Assembly: GCA_036971475.1 (NCBI GenBank)
Contig: JBAIZL010000005.1
Coordinates: forward strand, 172,050,886 to 172,114,885
Source of the DNA: Prosapia bicincta
Lineage: Eukaryota > Arthropoda > Insecta > Hemiptera > Cercopidae
Length of the DNA: 64,000 nt
Direction of reading: 5' to 3'
Shown: one piece after another, positions 62,301 through 63,898 of the stretch
How the letters are laid out: each line of letters opens with the position of its first letter
How positions within the stretch are numbered: position 1 is the stretch's first letter
The notes under the pieces: generated by a model
Database searches by the model: none
The model's input: only the letters and a program-made list of their open reading frames with translations
Told to the model about the DNA's origin: nothing
Position numbers and translations under genes: made by a program

Positions 62301-62329
62301 CACATCGCAATGATCTCATTGTTGAACAG
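6781..62329 (+). CDS. INTS9: Integrator complex subunit 9, ten exons (3' part outside window)
   Basis: INTS9 is the catalytically inactive partner of INTS11 in the nuclear Integrator complex, which cleaves snRNA 3' ends and attenuates Pol II transcription. The visible coding exons are 6781-6789, 13724-13915, 19087-19289, 20414-20615, 30118-30251, 42585-42697, 51393-51573, 56180-56312, 60840-60942 and 62124-62329. They total 1476 nt (492 codons), every splice phase joins, and no stop intervenes. Recognised motifs in order include [79 protein letters not shown] and PIDTSLNF. They cover the metallo-beta-lactamase and beta-CASP regions. Against about 650-660 residues in the family, the C-terminal domain that binds INTS11 lies beyond the right edge. 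Introns make up about 97% of the span. Confidence 0.95.
6960..7400. other. INTS9 intron 1, unassigned part
   Basis: AT-rich intronic sequence with no recognised element. Confidence 0.4.
7400..8010. repeat. Diverged direct duplication
   Basis: Segments at about 7411-7546 and 7880-8000 are related. Both contain AAAATTAAACCAAGTG, ATCAGACCAATTAAAGCA and TATATAGCC in the same order, about 460 bases apart. Short minus-strand frames ([12 protein letters not shown] and [12 protein letters not shown]) run through each, but I do not recognise the peptide. Confidence 0.55.
8015..8412 (+). pseudogene. hAT-like transposase relic, 5' part
   Basis: Plus-strand relic. Frames read [17 protein letters not shown], then [35 protein letters not shown] and [15 protein letters not shown]. 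This order (DESTLRKNY, VSIDET, GKIFLL) is that of hAT-superfamily transposases of the CGGBP1-like type. Several frameshifts separate the pieces. The reading is cut at 8412 by a non-LTR retrotransposon and resumes at 12552. Confidence 0.6.
8413..12551 (-). mobile_element. Non-LTR retrotransposon with RNase H, degraded
   Basis: A minus-strand LINE inside the hAT relic. A 15-base target duplication (AAATATTTTTGTTRC, one mismatch) is at 8398-8412 and 12552-12566. Going down the minus strand: APE endonuclease start [18 protein letters not shown] (from about 12077), endonuclease end GIDHFPIF (near 11450), reverse transcriptase [14 protein letters not shown] and [16 protein letters not shown] (10736-10200), and RNase [28 protein letters not shown] and [14 protein letters not shown]. 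It ends with a [18 protein letters not shown] zinc-knuckle-like C-terminus (about 8580). Where YADD is expected the frame reads CIDAHNN, so the RT is dead. The RNase H domain points to the I/R1/LOA groups rather than CR1 or RTE. Confidence 0.85.
8880..9414 (-). pseudogene. RNase H domain of the LINE
   Basis: Fragments at 9414-9163, 9161-8955 and 8936 onward give the RNase H active-site regions in order: FTDGS (first Asp), [10 protein letters not shown] (Glu), [10 protein letters not shown] (second Asp), [10 protein letters not shown] (last Asp). Frameshifts separate them, so it is not translated as one protein. Confidence 0.75.
12552..13010 (+). pseudogene. hAT-like transposase relic, 3' part
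   Basis: Continuation of the relic ending at 8412. It reads [38 protein letters not shown], and in another frame [20 protein letters not shown] and [20 protein letters not shown]. These match the central hAT block (TDAAPYM, CLAHALHRVAE, APGVPLPP). Stops and frameshifts are frequent. Its right limit is unclear. Confidence 0.6.
13011..13723. other. INTS9 intron 1, 3' end
   Basis: No element confidently recognised; AT-rich up to the polypyrimidine tract before exon 2. The 3' end of the hAT relic could extend into it. Confidence 0.35.
13724..13915 (+). CDS. INTS9: INTS9 coding exon 2
   Basis: Acceptor CTTTTTTTTATAG, 64 codons, donor GTATGT; phase 0 at both ends. It encodes the start of the metallo-beta-lactamase fold, with [17 protein letters not shown] and [16 protein letters not shown]. 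Confidence 0.92.
14365..14687. mobile_element. Short palindromic MITE
   Basis: About 323 bp with roughly 85-bp inverted ends: TACCCCATTTCAGGGTAAGT at left, and at right the reverse complement of TACCCCGTCTCAGGGTAAGT. Conserved blocks include TTGAGGCAAGC, AGGTAGCTGGG, ATTAGGAACTGC and GATGAATAGG. The flanks fit a TA duplication (TTA|TACCCC and GGGGTA|TAA), though a TTG duplication with slightly wider ends is also possible. No ORF. Confidence 0.8.
15816..16388 (+). CDS. Transposase N-terminal part (190 aa)
   Basis: The start reads [19 protein letters not shown] and later [20 protein letters not shown]. The cysteine pairs look like an N-terminal zinc-binding domain. An acidic, serine-rich stretch (DSEDDD, DSESDDD) and basic KKVKKI clusters follow, suggestive of a nuclear linker. 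The stop TAA overlaps the next frame's ATG (TAATG at 16386-16390), and the two frames differ. I read it as the front of one transposase separated by a frameshift, but two separate proteins are possible. Confidence 0.6.
   Translation: MTDNCKFSNAQCCNPLKKPHHYVRDKKKLRTVTDWMCSFYPEISKISKICDTCMKEVSAIKNENIASNKIQETDTIQDLDEESQRESNKPKDKDPFDSEDDDPSFQAESHVVETLNTSLNELGESPIDYKKIKSKSYSAKKVKKIDSALKKRLFVSVTDSESDDDSQELNNSVLQNLKTQFSNATSRKKS
16388..17980 (+). CDS. Transposase core (530 aa)
   Basis: Long plus-strand frame in the long-TIR transposon. Visible blocks: [20 protein letters not shown] (helix-turn-helix-like, residues about 9-28), [20 protein letters not shown] and [13 protein letters not shown] (about 116-150), [20 protein letters not shown] (about 278-297), [17 protein letters not shown] (about 360-376) and [20 protein letters not shown] (about 398-417). 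LDFAEN, FSDG and the HGKG...D block provide candidate catalytic acids. Similar proteins occur as unnamed transposon proteins in hydra and aphids (from memory). The C-terminal block seems to continue in the next frame. Confidence 0.75.
   Translation: MILTCIPNDWGLRKIMREFNAPNYMVRQSKKVLTEKGILESPNPKPGKSLPKEVIQNVRDFYENDELSRAMPGMKDCITIVDESGNKTKVSKRLILCNLKEAYTLFKSEFPSINISFSKFAELRPRHCVLAGSTGTHVVCVCTAHENVKIMVENAKLGTVTNNELQTYKHCMAKMLCNPPFIDCLMNECSSCPGGELVRQILEKSFEENLIEKVTFRQWISVDRCSLETLEKPSDEFIDMFCSKLEVLIRHDFVAKQQTSYLNKVKENLNESEFAVTLDFAENYSMVVQNEAQSYHWVSNQATVHPFVIYYREGVKLKHLNYVIISECLEHNTVAVYSFQKKLVHFLTMKFGEVPQKIIYFSDGCAAQYKNKKNFINLCNHIDDFGIETEWHFFATAHGKGPSDGLGGTVKRLAAKASLQRPFQNQILTPCEFYEWSVEYIPGISFDYGTQEDYVSAEIFLKDRFSEALTIKGTQQYHTFMPVASIRNKLTVKIFSESTTSSQVTVSRSTDKITFADCNGYISIVIVCFL
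17968..18303 (+). CDS. Transposase C-terminal part (frameshifted)
   Basis: From about 18043 the frame reads [37 protein letters not shown] and [14 protein letters not shown], a WW-rich C-terminal block that follows the core in related transposases. It lies in a different frame from the core and lacks its own convincing start. It is more likely the end of the same protein after a frameshift than a separate gene. Confidence 0.6.
   Translation: MFFIRCLWYPFSFAIFLMLCNYSFNFYDSNWWLAYIMDKNEDENELKVTFLHPKGPSPSFSYPRIPDVLWLPFTDVLCTVNPTTPTGRIYVLSEDEILTTNEMLSQYLQHM
19087..19289 (+). CDS. INTS9: INTS9 coding exon 3
   Basis: Acceptor TTTCAG, donor GTGAGT. It encodes [20 protein letters not shown] and continues through [16 protein letters not shown] to [11 protein letters not shown]. 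The terminal arginine codon is split CG|G with exon 4. Confidence 0.95.
19767..19843. repeat. (GT)n microsatellite
   Basis: Imperfect GT/TG run with interspersed TACGTGTTTGTA units, inside intron 3. Confidence 0.9.
19845..20010 (+). repeat. Hairpin repeat family B, partial copy
   Basis: Single arm of family B: CACTAAGTGCAAT, TACCTTGTGTGATGAGGCAC, then CTTTTGGTCTCTTGACC and TCGAATCAC. More diverged than the other copies and without its inverted partner. Confidence 0.65.
20414..20615 (+). CDS. INTS9: INTS9 coding exon 4
   Basis: Acceptor CTTTATAG, donor GTAAAG. It encodes [14 protein letters not shown] to MLGYDEKM, the start of the beta-CASP region, and ends in phase 0. Confidence 0.95.
20694..20754. 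repeat. (AT)n microsatellite
   Basis: About 60 bases of nearly pure AT dinucleotide on the left flank of hairpin family A copy 2. Confidence 0.95.
20757..21160. repeat. Hairpin repeat family A, copy 2
   Basis: A clean foldback. The left arm (about 20790-20955) and right arm (about 20985-21157) are near-perfect inverted copies containing GACTAGGAGACTGACAGAC, CATAAAAGCACTTAAACAAT and CACACAGTGGTCTTTGTCA. The outer GGTTAGTTTTGGTTGG segment is present only at the left; at the right the arm runs straight into a second TA microsatellite. Confidence 0.8.
21161..21225. repeat. (TA)n microsatellite
   Basis: About 65 bases of TA dinucleotide between hairpin family A copy 2 and the LTR element that inserted into it. 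Confidence 0.95.
21226..22647 (-). repeat. 3' LTR (left copy)
   Basis: About 1422 bp, TG at 21226 and ending ATGTTACA at 22647 on the plus strand. Contains a 14-base stretch (CTAACACATTTCCA region, near 22468) that the other LTR lacks. Confidence 0.85.
22648..24220 (-). other. Non-coding interior of the LTR element
   Basis: Very AT-rich and pyrimidine-rich on the plus strand, without pol. From about 23390 to 23960 it contains diverged copies of a short unit (ATCAACGCAGATTC, TTACAATACGACGAAGTTTA). Confidence 0.6.
24345..25232 (-). CDS. Gag-like coiled coil with retropepsin-like C-terminus (295 aa)
   Basis: Only sizeable ORF of the LTR element, intact. Residues about 45-175 are highly charged E/K/R-rich coiled coil ([20 protein letters not shown]), typical of a gag-like assembly region. 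Residues about 205-250 read [17 protein letters not shown] then [20 protein letters not shown], the pattern of the C-terminal half of a retroviral-type aspartic protease (flap, then I-I-G-x-D). The N-terminal half with the catalytic D-T/S-G is not evident, so activity is doubtful. A short frame (24412-24221) continues beyond it. The opposite-strand frame 24745-25251 is a shadow. Confidence 0.55.
   Translation of the reverse strand: MEMKEIKMEGTDMPIGNIEVEEDRGLPMQTQQKKWGNDENEDLRVMMRTLIKINANFLKEMKEDSESIKEELREENRKMMEDMRRQWRTENNDVVEDVRRDLEEKDRELEEEIKENFEETNEIIADVVEINEKEIEKVENITKQNREELRVLNREIGKVKKNTEELGELKLRNEVGKMEVLQIKNLTIQTATNKKIEKINKMKMVIGERGGVKYPSQCLVVQSLLREMIIGTDMLKNVEAQLEFGKWEMEFKYESNTENRTYEADGRYNGDVNGVKARTGVGTRKEHGAHSQLEN
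25513..26940 (-). repeat. 5' LTR (right copy)
   Basis: About 1428 bp. From about 25610 onward it matches the left LTR almost base for base. Its first ~95 bases on the plus strand (the U5-like end) differ markedly by indels and substitutions, and its left terminus reads TATTACA instead of TGTAATA. Confidence 0.8.
26941..27002. repeat. TA-rich microsatellite
   Basis: ATATATATAC, a short unique spacer, then about 32 bases of AT dinucleotide up to hairpin family B copy. Confidence 0.9.
27003..27200 (+). repeat. Hairpin repeat family B, single-arm copy
   Basis: Starts GAAGTTAATATATTACTATT right at the microsatellite end. It carries CACCATTAAGTGCAATGATT, TGTGATGAGGCACC and TTTCGGTCACTTGACC, then a tail (GTTCGGTCCGTG, GTTGACGT) shared with the copy at 34440-34545. 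No inverted partner found. Confidence 0.7.
27201..28576. other. INTS9 intron 4, unassigned part
   Basis: No gene or element recognised. The minus-strand frame 28005-28253 has no recognisable homology. Confidence 0.35.
28581..29659 (+). mobile_element. Internally deleted piggyBac-like element
   Basis: TTAA at 28577-28580 and 29660-29663 flanks inverted ends CACGTTCATTGCCAA / TTGGTAATGAATGTG, one or two mismatches. 1079 bp. Plus-strand remnants of transposase: an N-terminal [11 protein letters not shown] (28920) and, after a deletion, a C-terminal cysteine-rich piece [20 protein letters not shown] near 29173-29238, as at the end of piggyBac transposases. Three subterminal palindromes (28595-28614, 29434-29449, 29489-29508) share ATATCGCGTG. 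Confidence 0.75.
29664..30117. other. INTS9 intron 4, 3' end
   Basis: AT-rich intronic sequence with no element recognised. Confidence 0.4.
30118..30251 (+). CDS. INTS9: INTS9 coding exon 5
   Basis: Acceptor TCTGTAG, donor GTAAGA. It encodes [20 protein letters not shown] through [11 protein letters not shown]. The lysine codon is split AA|G with exon 6. Confidence 0.95.
30547..30960. repeat. Direct repeat pair
   Basis: A 65-base segment (GATCAAACTAATTTTAATCG ... TTCTGTATAAAGTTACC) at about 30547-30612 recurs at about 30894-30955 with a few changes. It may belong to the same element as the long inverted arms that follow. Confidence 0.75.
31121..31406. repeat. Long inverted repeat, left arm
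   Basis: About 286 bases inverted at 38084-38370, with high identity. Includes CAACAGAATGGCGGATTTGT near the outer end and GCGCGCGTAAGTGACAGAAT near the inner end. The two arms enclose all of the transposons between 31453 and 38037. Confidence 0.85.
31453..33927 (+). mobile_element. Tigger/pogo DNA transposon, intact
   Basis: 2475 bp. Ends CAGTACAGTCTCGCTAATCC at left and, inverted with one change, at right; TA duplication at 31451-31452 and 33928-33929. Subterminal sequence repeats the motif ATCCGGAC several times on both sides. It contains a single uninterrupted transposase ORF and appears structurally complete. Confidence 0.93.
31973..33568 (+). CDS. Tigger/pogo transposase (531 aa)
   Basis: Cut-and-paste transposase of the pogo group. 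The start at 31973 ([20 protein letters not shown]) is preferred over the frame's upstream ATG at 31850, because the family begins this way and the context AAAATGGCG is better. Domains: Psq-type helix-turn-helix (about 10-55), CENP-B-type helix-turn-helix (about 75-140, [11 protein letters not shown]), and a DDE domain. Catalytic acids are Asp177 (NADETGLNY), Asp292 ([11 protein letters not shown]) and Asp325 (QPMDQGV), all present. The C-terminal tail is acidic then basic. No stops or frameshifts; length normal. It could be active or recently active. Confidence 0.92.
   Translation: MATKRKSVTVTMEQKLQALVRIDGGESLIKIAKELGVGKQTVSDWKKKRQEIEDFCAKMVSKDSLGGRSTLKKPKNETLDDALYVWFCQQREQGVPLSGVNLQTIALKLNEKLKGDPNFTASVGWLSRWKERHGIRQLGISGEILSGDSDASEKFKDKFGKFLRDENLQPCQVFNADETGLNYKMFPKKTLASKLDSVAKGHKVKKERMTLLPCSNASGDLKFPLLVIGKSAKPRVFKNVNLSVLPAQYKFQKSAWMNSQIFKDWFFENFVPTTEKFLKEKKLPRKAVLLIDNAPCHPNEEELRHGDIFVKFLPPNVTALIQPMDQGVIEAIKRRYRKKLILSLLEQQEADPATKFIENLKKVTIKDVIYMAAESWEEIQPSTLQKSWKKLWPEMPQESGKSDSQPTNDDNEFVQIFQQLEGCAELKDTDISEWIISDNDIGHQVLNEDEIVAVCTANAENDSSEEEDYTDEPVSLTHDEAAAMLEGLMTYFEKQSDTSTAELLTLKRLRDRTVKRRHSSLKQKNITDFFH
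34285..34710. repeat. Hairpin repeat family B, full copy
   Basis: Inverted arms at about 34297-34435 and 34560-34705 share GCACTGACTTTATGAAGTTA, CCACCATTAAGTGCAATGAT and CCTTGTGTGATGAGGCAC. The loop carries the GTTCGGTCCGTG and GTTGACGTCA tail seen at 27100-27160. This is the most complete copy of the family. Confidence 0.8.
35448..37882 (-). mobile_element. piggyBac transposon, intact
   Basis: 2435 bp. TTAA duplication at 35444-35447 and 37883-37886. Ends CCCCTTAACGG and, inverted, CCCCTTACTGG. It encodes one complete transposase on the minus strand and sits inside the pogo-type element. Confidence 0.93.
35720..37417 (-). CDS. piggyBac transposase (565 aa)
   Basis: DDE_Tnp_1_7 family transposase, which excises and inserts precisely at TTAA. 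The start [14 protein letters not shown] at 37417 is chosen over the upstream in-frame ATG at 37474, since piggyBac N-termini are short and acidic ([13 protein letters not shown] follows). Catalytic acids Asp239 ([11 protein letters not shown]), Asp320 ([10 protein letters not shown]) and Asp421/Asp424 ([10 protein letters not shown]) are all present. The C-terminus has the cysteine-rich zinc-binding domain [19 protein letters not shown] ... [10 protein letters not shown] that binds the transposon end. No stop or frameshift; length normal. Confidence 0.94.
   Translation of the reverse strand: MDEFLSDRQLHELLESASDSDSEDEIDDLGEEIEIEDNAPLVLGPQVQNPNPVNAAAVLPNLNSLVWENYHSAGKKLTEKVFTGDPGIKVTIQNHNDPYELFKLFIIDELVDIIVQQTNKYAEQFLANRPLLRFSRFHAWKETNTDEIFILLAVYVLLGLIWKPEVGKYYTNKKLFSTPGFTNLIPHNRLKLLNRFLHFVDNTTPVMENKKMLKIKPVFYYITKKFSEVYVPSRNVSVDESLFLWKGQLSFLQYIKIKRARFGIKSYILSEAKTDYIWKVIVYTGKETEIAQNTQHPHTVNVVLKVMEGLLDQGYCVYTDNFYTSPELALLLTSKKTDVVGTVRSNRKGLPKDAVKRKLSKNESLAVVEKEGSYVKWADKRDVHLLSTRHEISYVPVIRRGKEVVIPEIVHDYNKNMGGIDRVDQMLSAYPMERKRQKIWYKKEFRHLVNMCIFNAHVLHQESGGSMTSLQFRENLVEQIVSKHLDESNKPKKGRPSAEDDPLCLLQRHFPHFVPSTEKRKNAMRRCSVCSKHNIQCESRYQCNECDVALCVSPCFKIFHTQKNF
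38038..38071. repeat. (TA)n microsatellite
   Basis: About 34 bases of AT dinucleotide directly at the right end of the pogo-type element. Confidence 0.95.
38084..38370. repeat. Long inverted repeat, right arm
   Basis: Inverted partner of 31121-31406: GATTCGATCAGGCGGATTCT at the inner side and AATCCGCCATTCTGTTGTGG at the outer side. Confidence 0.85.
38371..42584. other. INTS9 intron 5, 3' part
   Basis: About 4.2 kb with no gene or element confidently recognised. It contains one TA/CA microsatellite (39178-39241). Short open frames (41056-41241, 42291-42578) look random. Confidence 0.4.
39178..39241. repeat. (TA)n(CA)n compound microsatellite
   Basis: About 48 bases of TA followed by about 16 of CA. 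Confidence 0.95.
42585..42697 (+). CDS. INTS9: INTS9 coding exon 6
   Basis: Acceptor TTACTAG, donor GTAAAT. It encodes [20 protein letters not shown] and [16 protein letters not shown]. An alanine codon is split G|CT with exon 7. Confidence 0.94.
43435..43575 (+). repeat. Dispersed repeat with hammerhead-like core, copy 2
   Basis: Plus-strand match to the minus-strand repeat at 4971-5110. CTGATGA at 43458-43464, GATCG/CGATC stem, GAAA at 43484-43487, then CTGTCTCAGTAAG and GGATAGTCATAAACTATTGT. It sits next to the left end of the CCT7-carrying LTR element. Confidence 0.5.
43609..43757 (-). repeat. 3' LTR of the chimeric element (left copy)
   Basis: Matches 45880-46025 with scattered changes. 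On the minus strand begins TGTTGTGTAGGTGGCAACAC. Short for a gypsy LTR, so its far end may be incomplete. Confidence 0.7.
43758..44368 (-). pseudogene. CCT7: CCT7 (TCP-1 eta) retrocopy fragment
   Basis: On the minus strand about 200 codons read continuously as chaperonin subunit CCT7: [79 protein letters not shown] and [19 protein letters not shown]. This corresponds to the N-terminal third, from the ATP-binding GDGTTS motif to the start of the apical domain. There is no intron, so it derives from spliced mRNA. Three in-frame stops and a small deletion near its end show it is not functional. Normal CCT7 is a cytosolic chaperonin subunit that folds actin and tubulin. It joins RNase H sequence at about 44368 and the LTR at 43758. 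Confidence 0.85.
44369..45870 (-). pseudogene. Ty3/gypsy reverse transcriptase and RNase H
   Basis: Minus-strand fragments. Start of RT from about 45690 ([20 protein letters not shown]). Then 45528-44992 reads [39 protein letters not shown] and [10 protein letters not shown] (the Y-x-D-D box is present as YFDD). Then RNase [21 protein letters not shown] and [20 protein letters not shown] with [18 protein letters not shown], and [13 protein letters not shown]. Stops occur between fragments. Integrase is absent. Confidence 0.85.
45880..46025 (-). repeat. 5' LTR of the chimeric element (right copy)
   Basis: Partner of 43609-43757, same orientation, same TGTTGTGTAGG start on the minus strand at 46025. 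Confidence 0.7.
46026..46418. other. Spacer between the two LTR elements
   Basis: No gene. Near 46030-46065 it carries CACCGAACGTAATGGACTAC, repeated from about 2190-2222. Confidence 0.5.
46419..46959 (-). repeat. BEL 3' LTR (left copy)
   Basis: 541 bp. Differences from the right copy include ATATAAC/ATGTAAC, AAATTGACG/AAGTTGACG and TTTTCGG/TTGTCGG. Confidence 0.9.
46941..48518 (-). CDS. BEL/Pao zinc knuckle, protease and partial RT (525 aa)
   Basis: Open minus-strand frame. Residues about 11-40: zinc knuckle [20 protein letters not shown]. About 105-125: retropepsin of the DUF1758 kind with active site [19 protein letters not shown]. About 320-520: RT beginning [19 protein letters not shown] then [20 protein letters not shown] and [15 protein letters not shown]. 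The Y-x-D-D box, expected further on, is missing because the frame runs into the 3' LTR after QAAEVLLN. The frame would be in phase with gag, 1140 bases upstream. Confidence 0.88.
   Translation of the reverse strand: MKIAKSYSRCISCLGAHSVKFCKSNSTCFQCKRKHHTLLHFDNDHLPQHTPLKSSLSQDQGLTEVVQSPISMTSQTTNPASQSTTVLLGTLLVKLSSPTGTTYVFRALVDSGSQSSFISEQVAQLMCVTRTRSNQNIVGLSQTLTRSRGMTSLGVHTLDGTVITAKHNFLILDKICIDLPRTHIDVKVLNKVQSYTLADPTFHLPSRIDILLGGALFPLILTPTTHSLGSNMPCLKGTHFGFMVMGEAPCLPTCERESSASMSTTLLTVNDLELHNSLQKFWQHEEVPLTSKLSPHDQACEAHYVATHTRDSSGRYCVRLPFKQDKPPLGTSRGNAEVRLKSLEQKFNSKPRFKQLYAEFMSDYLTSGHMILAQNTQLSSPHYFLPHHGVLKESSTTTRLRTVFDASAKTSNGFSLNDNLWTGQKMQTNICDLLLMFRYHNVVFTSDIRQMYRQIKVHPDDLPYQLILWRDNVDQPISTYQLTTVTYGLSCSPYLAIRTLHQLASDEGASFPQAAEVLLNVSFKK
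48810..49601 (-). CDS. BEL/Pao gag-like protein (264 aa to first stop)
   Basis: Start [20 protein letters not shown] at 49601; an upstream in-frame ATG at 49658 looks less likely. [20 protein letters not shown] with [16 protein letters not shown] and [17 protein letters not shown] is the classic DUF1759 gag region of BEL/Pao elements. A stop at 48810 follows DSTILKKL; beyond it the same frame resumes gag-like sequence ([12 protein letters not shown]), so the polyprotein is broken by a stop and probably a further lesion before the zinc knuckle. Confidence 0.85.
   Translation of the reverse strand: MAKSLRVITAKKEALFSQIQSIYDLTQKISDKAIMQELMIRAPSVASIKQEFLDTLDLFNKLSLEKDNDFIPNFSTSAVVNDLVSRINYTVASIEAKQAARQKTEASSSLSSQIPLRLPKLELKHFTGDPFEWISFKNLFDSTIHKNTSLNAVTKLQYLLSVLSGEPLKLINSLPISEVNYQVAYDLLMERYHFPRRLMSIHLNRILDLPNINYTTNQMRNFVTSYTENTQALKGLQIDITSNNPLLTAMILRKLDSTILKKL
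50304..50845 (-). repeat. BEL 5' LTR (right copy)
   Basis: 542 bp, same orientation and content as 46419-46959. Confidence 0.9.
50846..51392. other. INTS9 intron 6, 3' end
   Basis: No element recognised between the BEL element and exon 7. Confidence 0.45.
51393..51573 (+). CDS. INTS9: INTS9 coding exon 7
   Basis: Acceptor TTGTTACAG, donor GTAATA. It encodes [20 protein letters not shown], then [21 protein letters not shown] tryptophan codon is split TG|G with exon 8. Too split by frame boundaries to appear as a long open frame, but the motifs are unmistakable. Confidence 0.94.
51574..53721. other. INTS9 intron 7, 5' part
   Basis: About 2.1 kb AT-rich sequence with no gene or element confidently recognised. 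Confidence 0.4.
53722..55174 (-). mobile_element. Degraded piggyBac-like element
   Basis: Ends CCCCTTGACGACCAACC at left and, inverted, CCCTTTGAGGATTAACC at right are similar. The expected TTAA flanks are no longer perfect (TTTA at right). The minus-strand interior holds an N-terminal transposase relic. Boundaries are tentative. Confidence 0.6.
53990..54765 (-). pseudogene. piggyBac transposase N-terminal relic
   Basis: Minus strand from 54765: [17 protein letters not shown], then an acidic stretch [16 protein letters not shown], then [20 protein letters not shown] and YFDLFFTL, and further on [20 protein letters not shown]. This order matches the front of DDE_Tnp_1_7 transposases. Stops and frameshifts are frequent and no catalytic part is visible. 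Confidence 0.7.
55175..56179. other. INTS9 intron 7, 3' part
   Basis: AT-rich, nothing recognised. Confidence 0.4.
56180..56312 (+). CDS. INTS9: INTS9 coding exon 8
   Basis: Acceptor GTTTTTTAG, donor GTAATT. It encodes [20 protein letters not shown] to FSADYRQ, ending in phase 0. Confidence 0.94.
56313..58956. other. INTS9 intron 8, 5' part
   Basis: About 2.6 kb with no gene or element confidently recognised. Short frames have no recognisable homology. Confidence 0.4.
59161..59319 (+). CDS. MADF-domain partner protein, N-terminal fragment
   Basis: From ATG at 59161 the frame reads [20 protein letters not shown], then [20 protein letters not shown] and VATQVNLS, a clear MADF (Myb/SANT-like) DNA-binding domain start. 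PIF/Harbinger elements encode such a partner. A donor-like GTAAGA occurs at 59306, so the open frame's last residues may be intron. Only about 50 residues remain; the rest has been deleted. Confidence 0.75.
   Translation: MSNQYFNLKFVGEVEKHEILYNYKLPGYSKREELEKVWQDVATQVNLSGKKS
59547..60214 (-). pseudogene. Harbinger transposase, N- and C-terminal remnants
   Basis: Minus strand. The N-terminal piece (60214-59831) reads [20 protein letters not shown] and [20 protein letters not shown]. The C-terminal piece (59858-59547) reads [20 protein letters not shown] and [14 protein letters not shown]. Both are typical of HARBI1-like transposases. The two pieces overlap in different frames, so the DDE core between them is gone. 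Confidence 0.82.
60256..60839. other. INTS9 intron 8, 3' end
   Basis: AT-rich, no element recognised. Confidence 0.45.
60840..60942 (+). CDS. INTS9: INTS9 coding exon 9
   Basis: Acceptor TTTTTTCAG, donor GTAAGA. It encodes [20 protein letters not shown] through HTIIFT, ending one base into a glutamate codon. Confidence 0.94.
61050..61620 (-). pseudogene. Tigger/jerky-type transposase relic
   Basis: Minus-strand fragments in several frames: [24 protein letters not shown] sequence (with a stop), then [40 protein letters not shown] and NNKKAWMTM. They correspond to the CENP-B helix-turn-helix end and the first catalytic Asp region of pogo/Tigger transposases. Heavily degraded and unrelated in detail to the intact Tigger at 31453. 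Confidence 0.72.
62124..62329 (+). CDS. INTS9: INTS9 coding exon 10
   Basis: Acceptor AATTACAG, donor GTAATA. It encodes [35 protein letters not shown] and [20 protein letters not shown], ending in phase 0. Remaining exons would lie past 64000. Confidence 0.94.
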
Positions 62330-62625
62330 GTAATATCCATCTTACAAGCAAACGTATATAAATATACCAATAAGACAATTCTTTTTAAATATATTTAAAT
62401 GTAATTTTCTGATTTAATTATAATTACATAAATACTATTTTAACACTGGGTTTTGTTTGCAACTGAATGAATCCAAAAACCAAAAGGTTTTTTTTATATT
62501 CAAACCTTTATAACCTGTTGCTTGAAATATACTTGCAGATAAAGATAATTTACAAATAAATTTATTATCAAATTAAATATTGGAACCTACTCTTTTAAGA
62601 AATAATTCTAAAACATTGATTCCTA

Positions 62626-63898
62626 TACGAGGTTAGTTCAAACAATTTCTGTTTGAATTTCGCGGCTCAAGTTTGTTTCAGGAGAATCCGCTTGGTGTCG
62701 CTAGGTTCGTATAAATCAGCTGATTAAAACGCGGTACTTCAGTCGCAGATATCTTCATTTGTTGACGGGTTACACGCAGTTTAGTAAAGAGTGTTTTTTT
62801 CGTTTGTTGGATTTTAAAATGGACAGCCTGAAGGAGCAACGAATTGCTGTGAAATTTTGTGTAAAACTAGGGAAATCTGCAACAGAAACATTTGTCATGC
62901 TTAACACGGCCTACGGCTGTGTACTGCATGTTTAAAGTGGCATGAATGTTTCAAGGGTGGCCGACAGTCGATTGATGACGATGAGCGTCCTGGACGTCCC
63001 TGACGACCCACACGTTGTCAACACCCTGGTGCGCGAAAATCGACGTCTGACCATTAGGGAGCTTTCCGAAGAGTGTGGGATATCAGTTGGATCTTGTTAC
63101 GAGATTTTGACCGAAAAATTGAAGATGCACCGTGTCACTGTGAAATTTGTGCCACGCCTGATGACCAACGACCAAAAAGCCAATCGCGTCCGGGTTTTTT
63201 AGGAACTGCTTGATCATTCAAGTGAAGATGAGAACTTTTTGTCAAGAATTATAACCGGTGATGAATCATGGGTGTATGGTTACGACATTGAAGGTCTAAT
63301 CATCCCAATGAGTGAGTCAAACGTCCCCAAGACCCAAAAAAGCTCGCCAAGTTCGGTCGAATGTCAAGGTAATGCTGACAGTTTTTTTTTATGCTAAGGG
63401 TGTTGTTCACTACGAGTACCTCCCTGAAGGCTCTACAGTCAACTAGATTACCTACATTGAAGTACTGAAACGTCTGATGGACGCCGACGCAAAAGGCCAG
63501 AACTGTGGAGAAGTGATAACTGGTCTTTCCATCACGACAACGCTTCAGCTCACTCAGAACTCATAAGTTTTTGGCCAAACACTCGATCTCTGTTCTTCCC
63601 TCCCCCCTACTCACCTGACCTTGGTCCTTGTGACTTTTTCTTATTTCCAAAACTCAAAAAACCCCTCAAAGGAAGAAGATTTGAAACTATTTCGGAGATT
63701 AAGGCAAATGCGACGAAGGAGCTGAAAGCCATCACAAGAGAAGCGTACCAGGACTGTTTTAACAAGTGGAAACACCGTTGGGATAAGTGTGTGCATTAGG
63801 GAGGAGAGTACTTTGAAGGAGACCCAGACGTGTAACTTCCAAATAAAGTACATTTTTTTTATGACCTCATTCCGTGTATGTTTTGAACAGACTTCGTA
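62626..63898 (+). mobile_element. mariner element, near full length but broken
   Basis: 1273 bp. TA duplication at 62624-62625 and 63899-63900; ends TACGAGGTTAGTTCAAA and, inverted, TACGAAGTCTGTTCAAAA. The plus-strand transposase runs from 62820 to about 63834. It lies in the intron after INTS9 exon 10. Confidence 0.9.
62820..63834 (+). pseudogene. mariner transposase, disrupted
   Basis: Start MDSLKEQRIAVKFCVKLGKS. Then DDERPGRP-like region, RRLTIRELSEECGISVGSCY (helix-turn-helix), RVTVKFVPRLMTNDQKANRV, and the DD34D catalytic blocks IITGDESWVYGYD, FHHDNASAHS and FFPPPYSPDLGPCDFFLFPK. Breaks include a frameshift near 62900-62940, a stop (TAG) near 63200, frameshifts near 63290 and 63500, and stops near 63445 and 63797. 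It is a typical single-exon mariner that has decayed. Confidence 0.9.
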
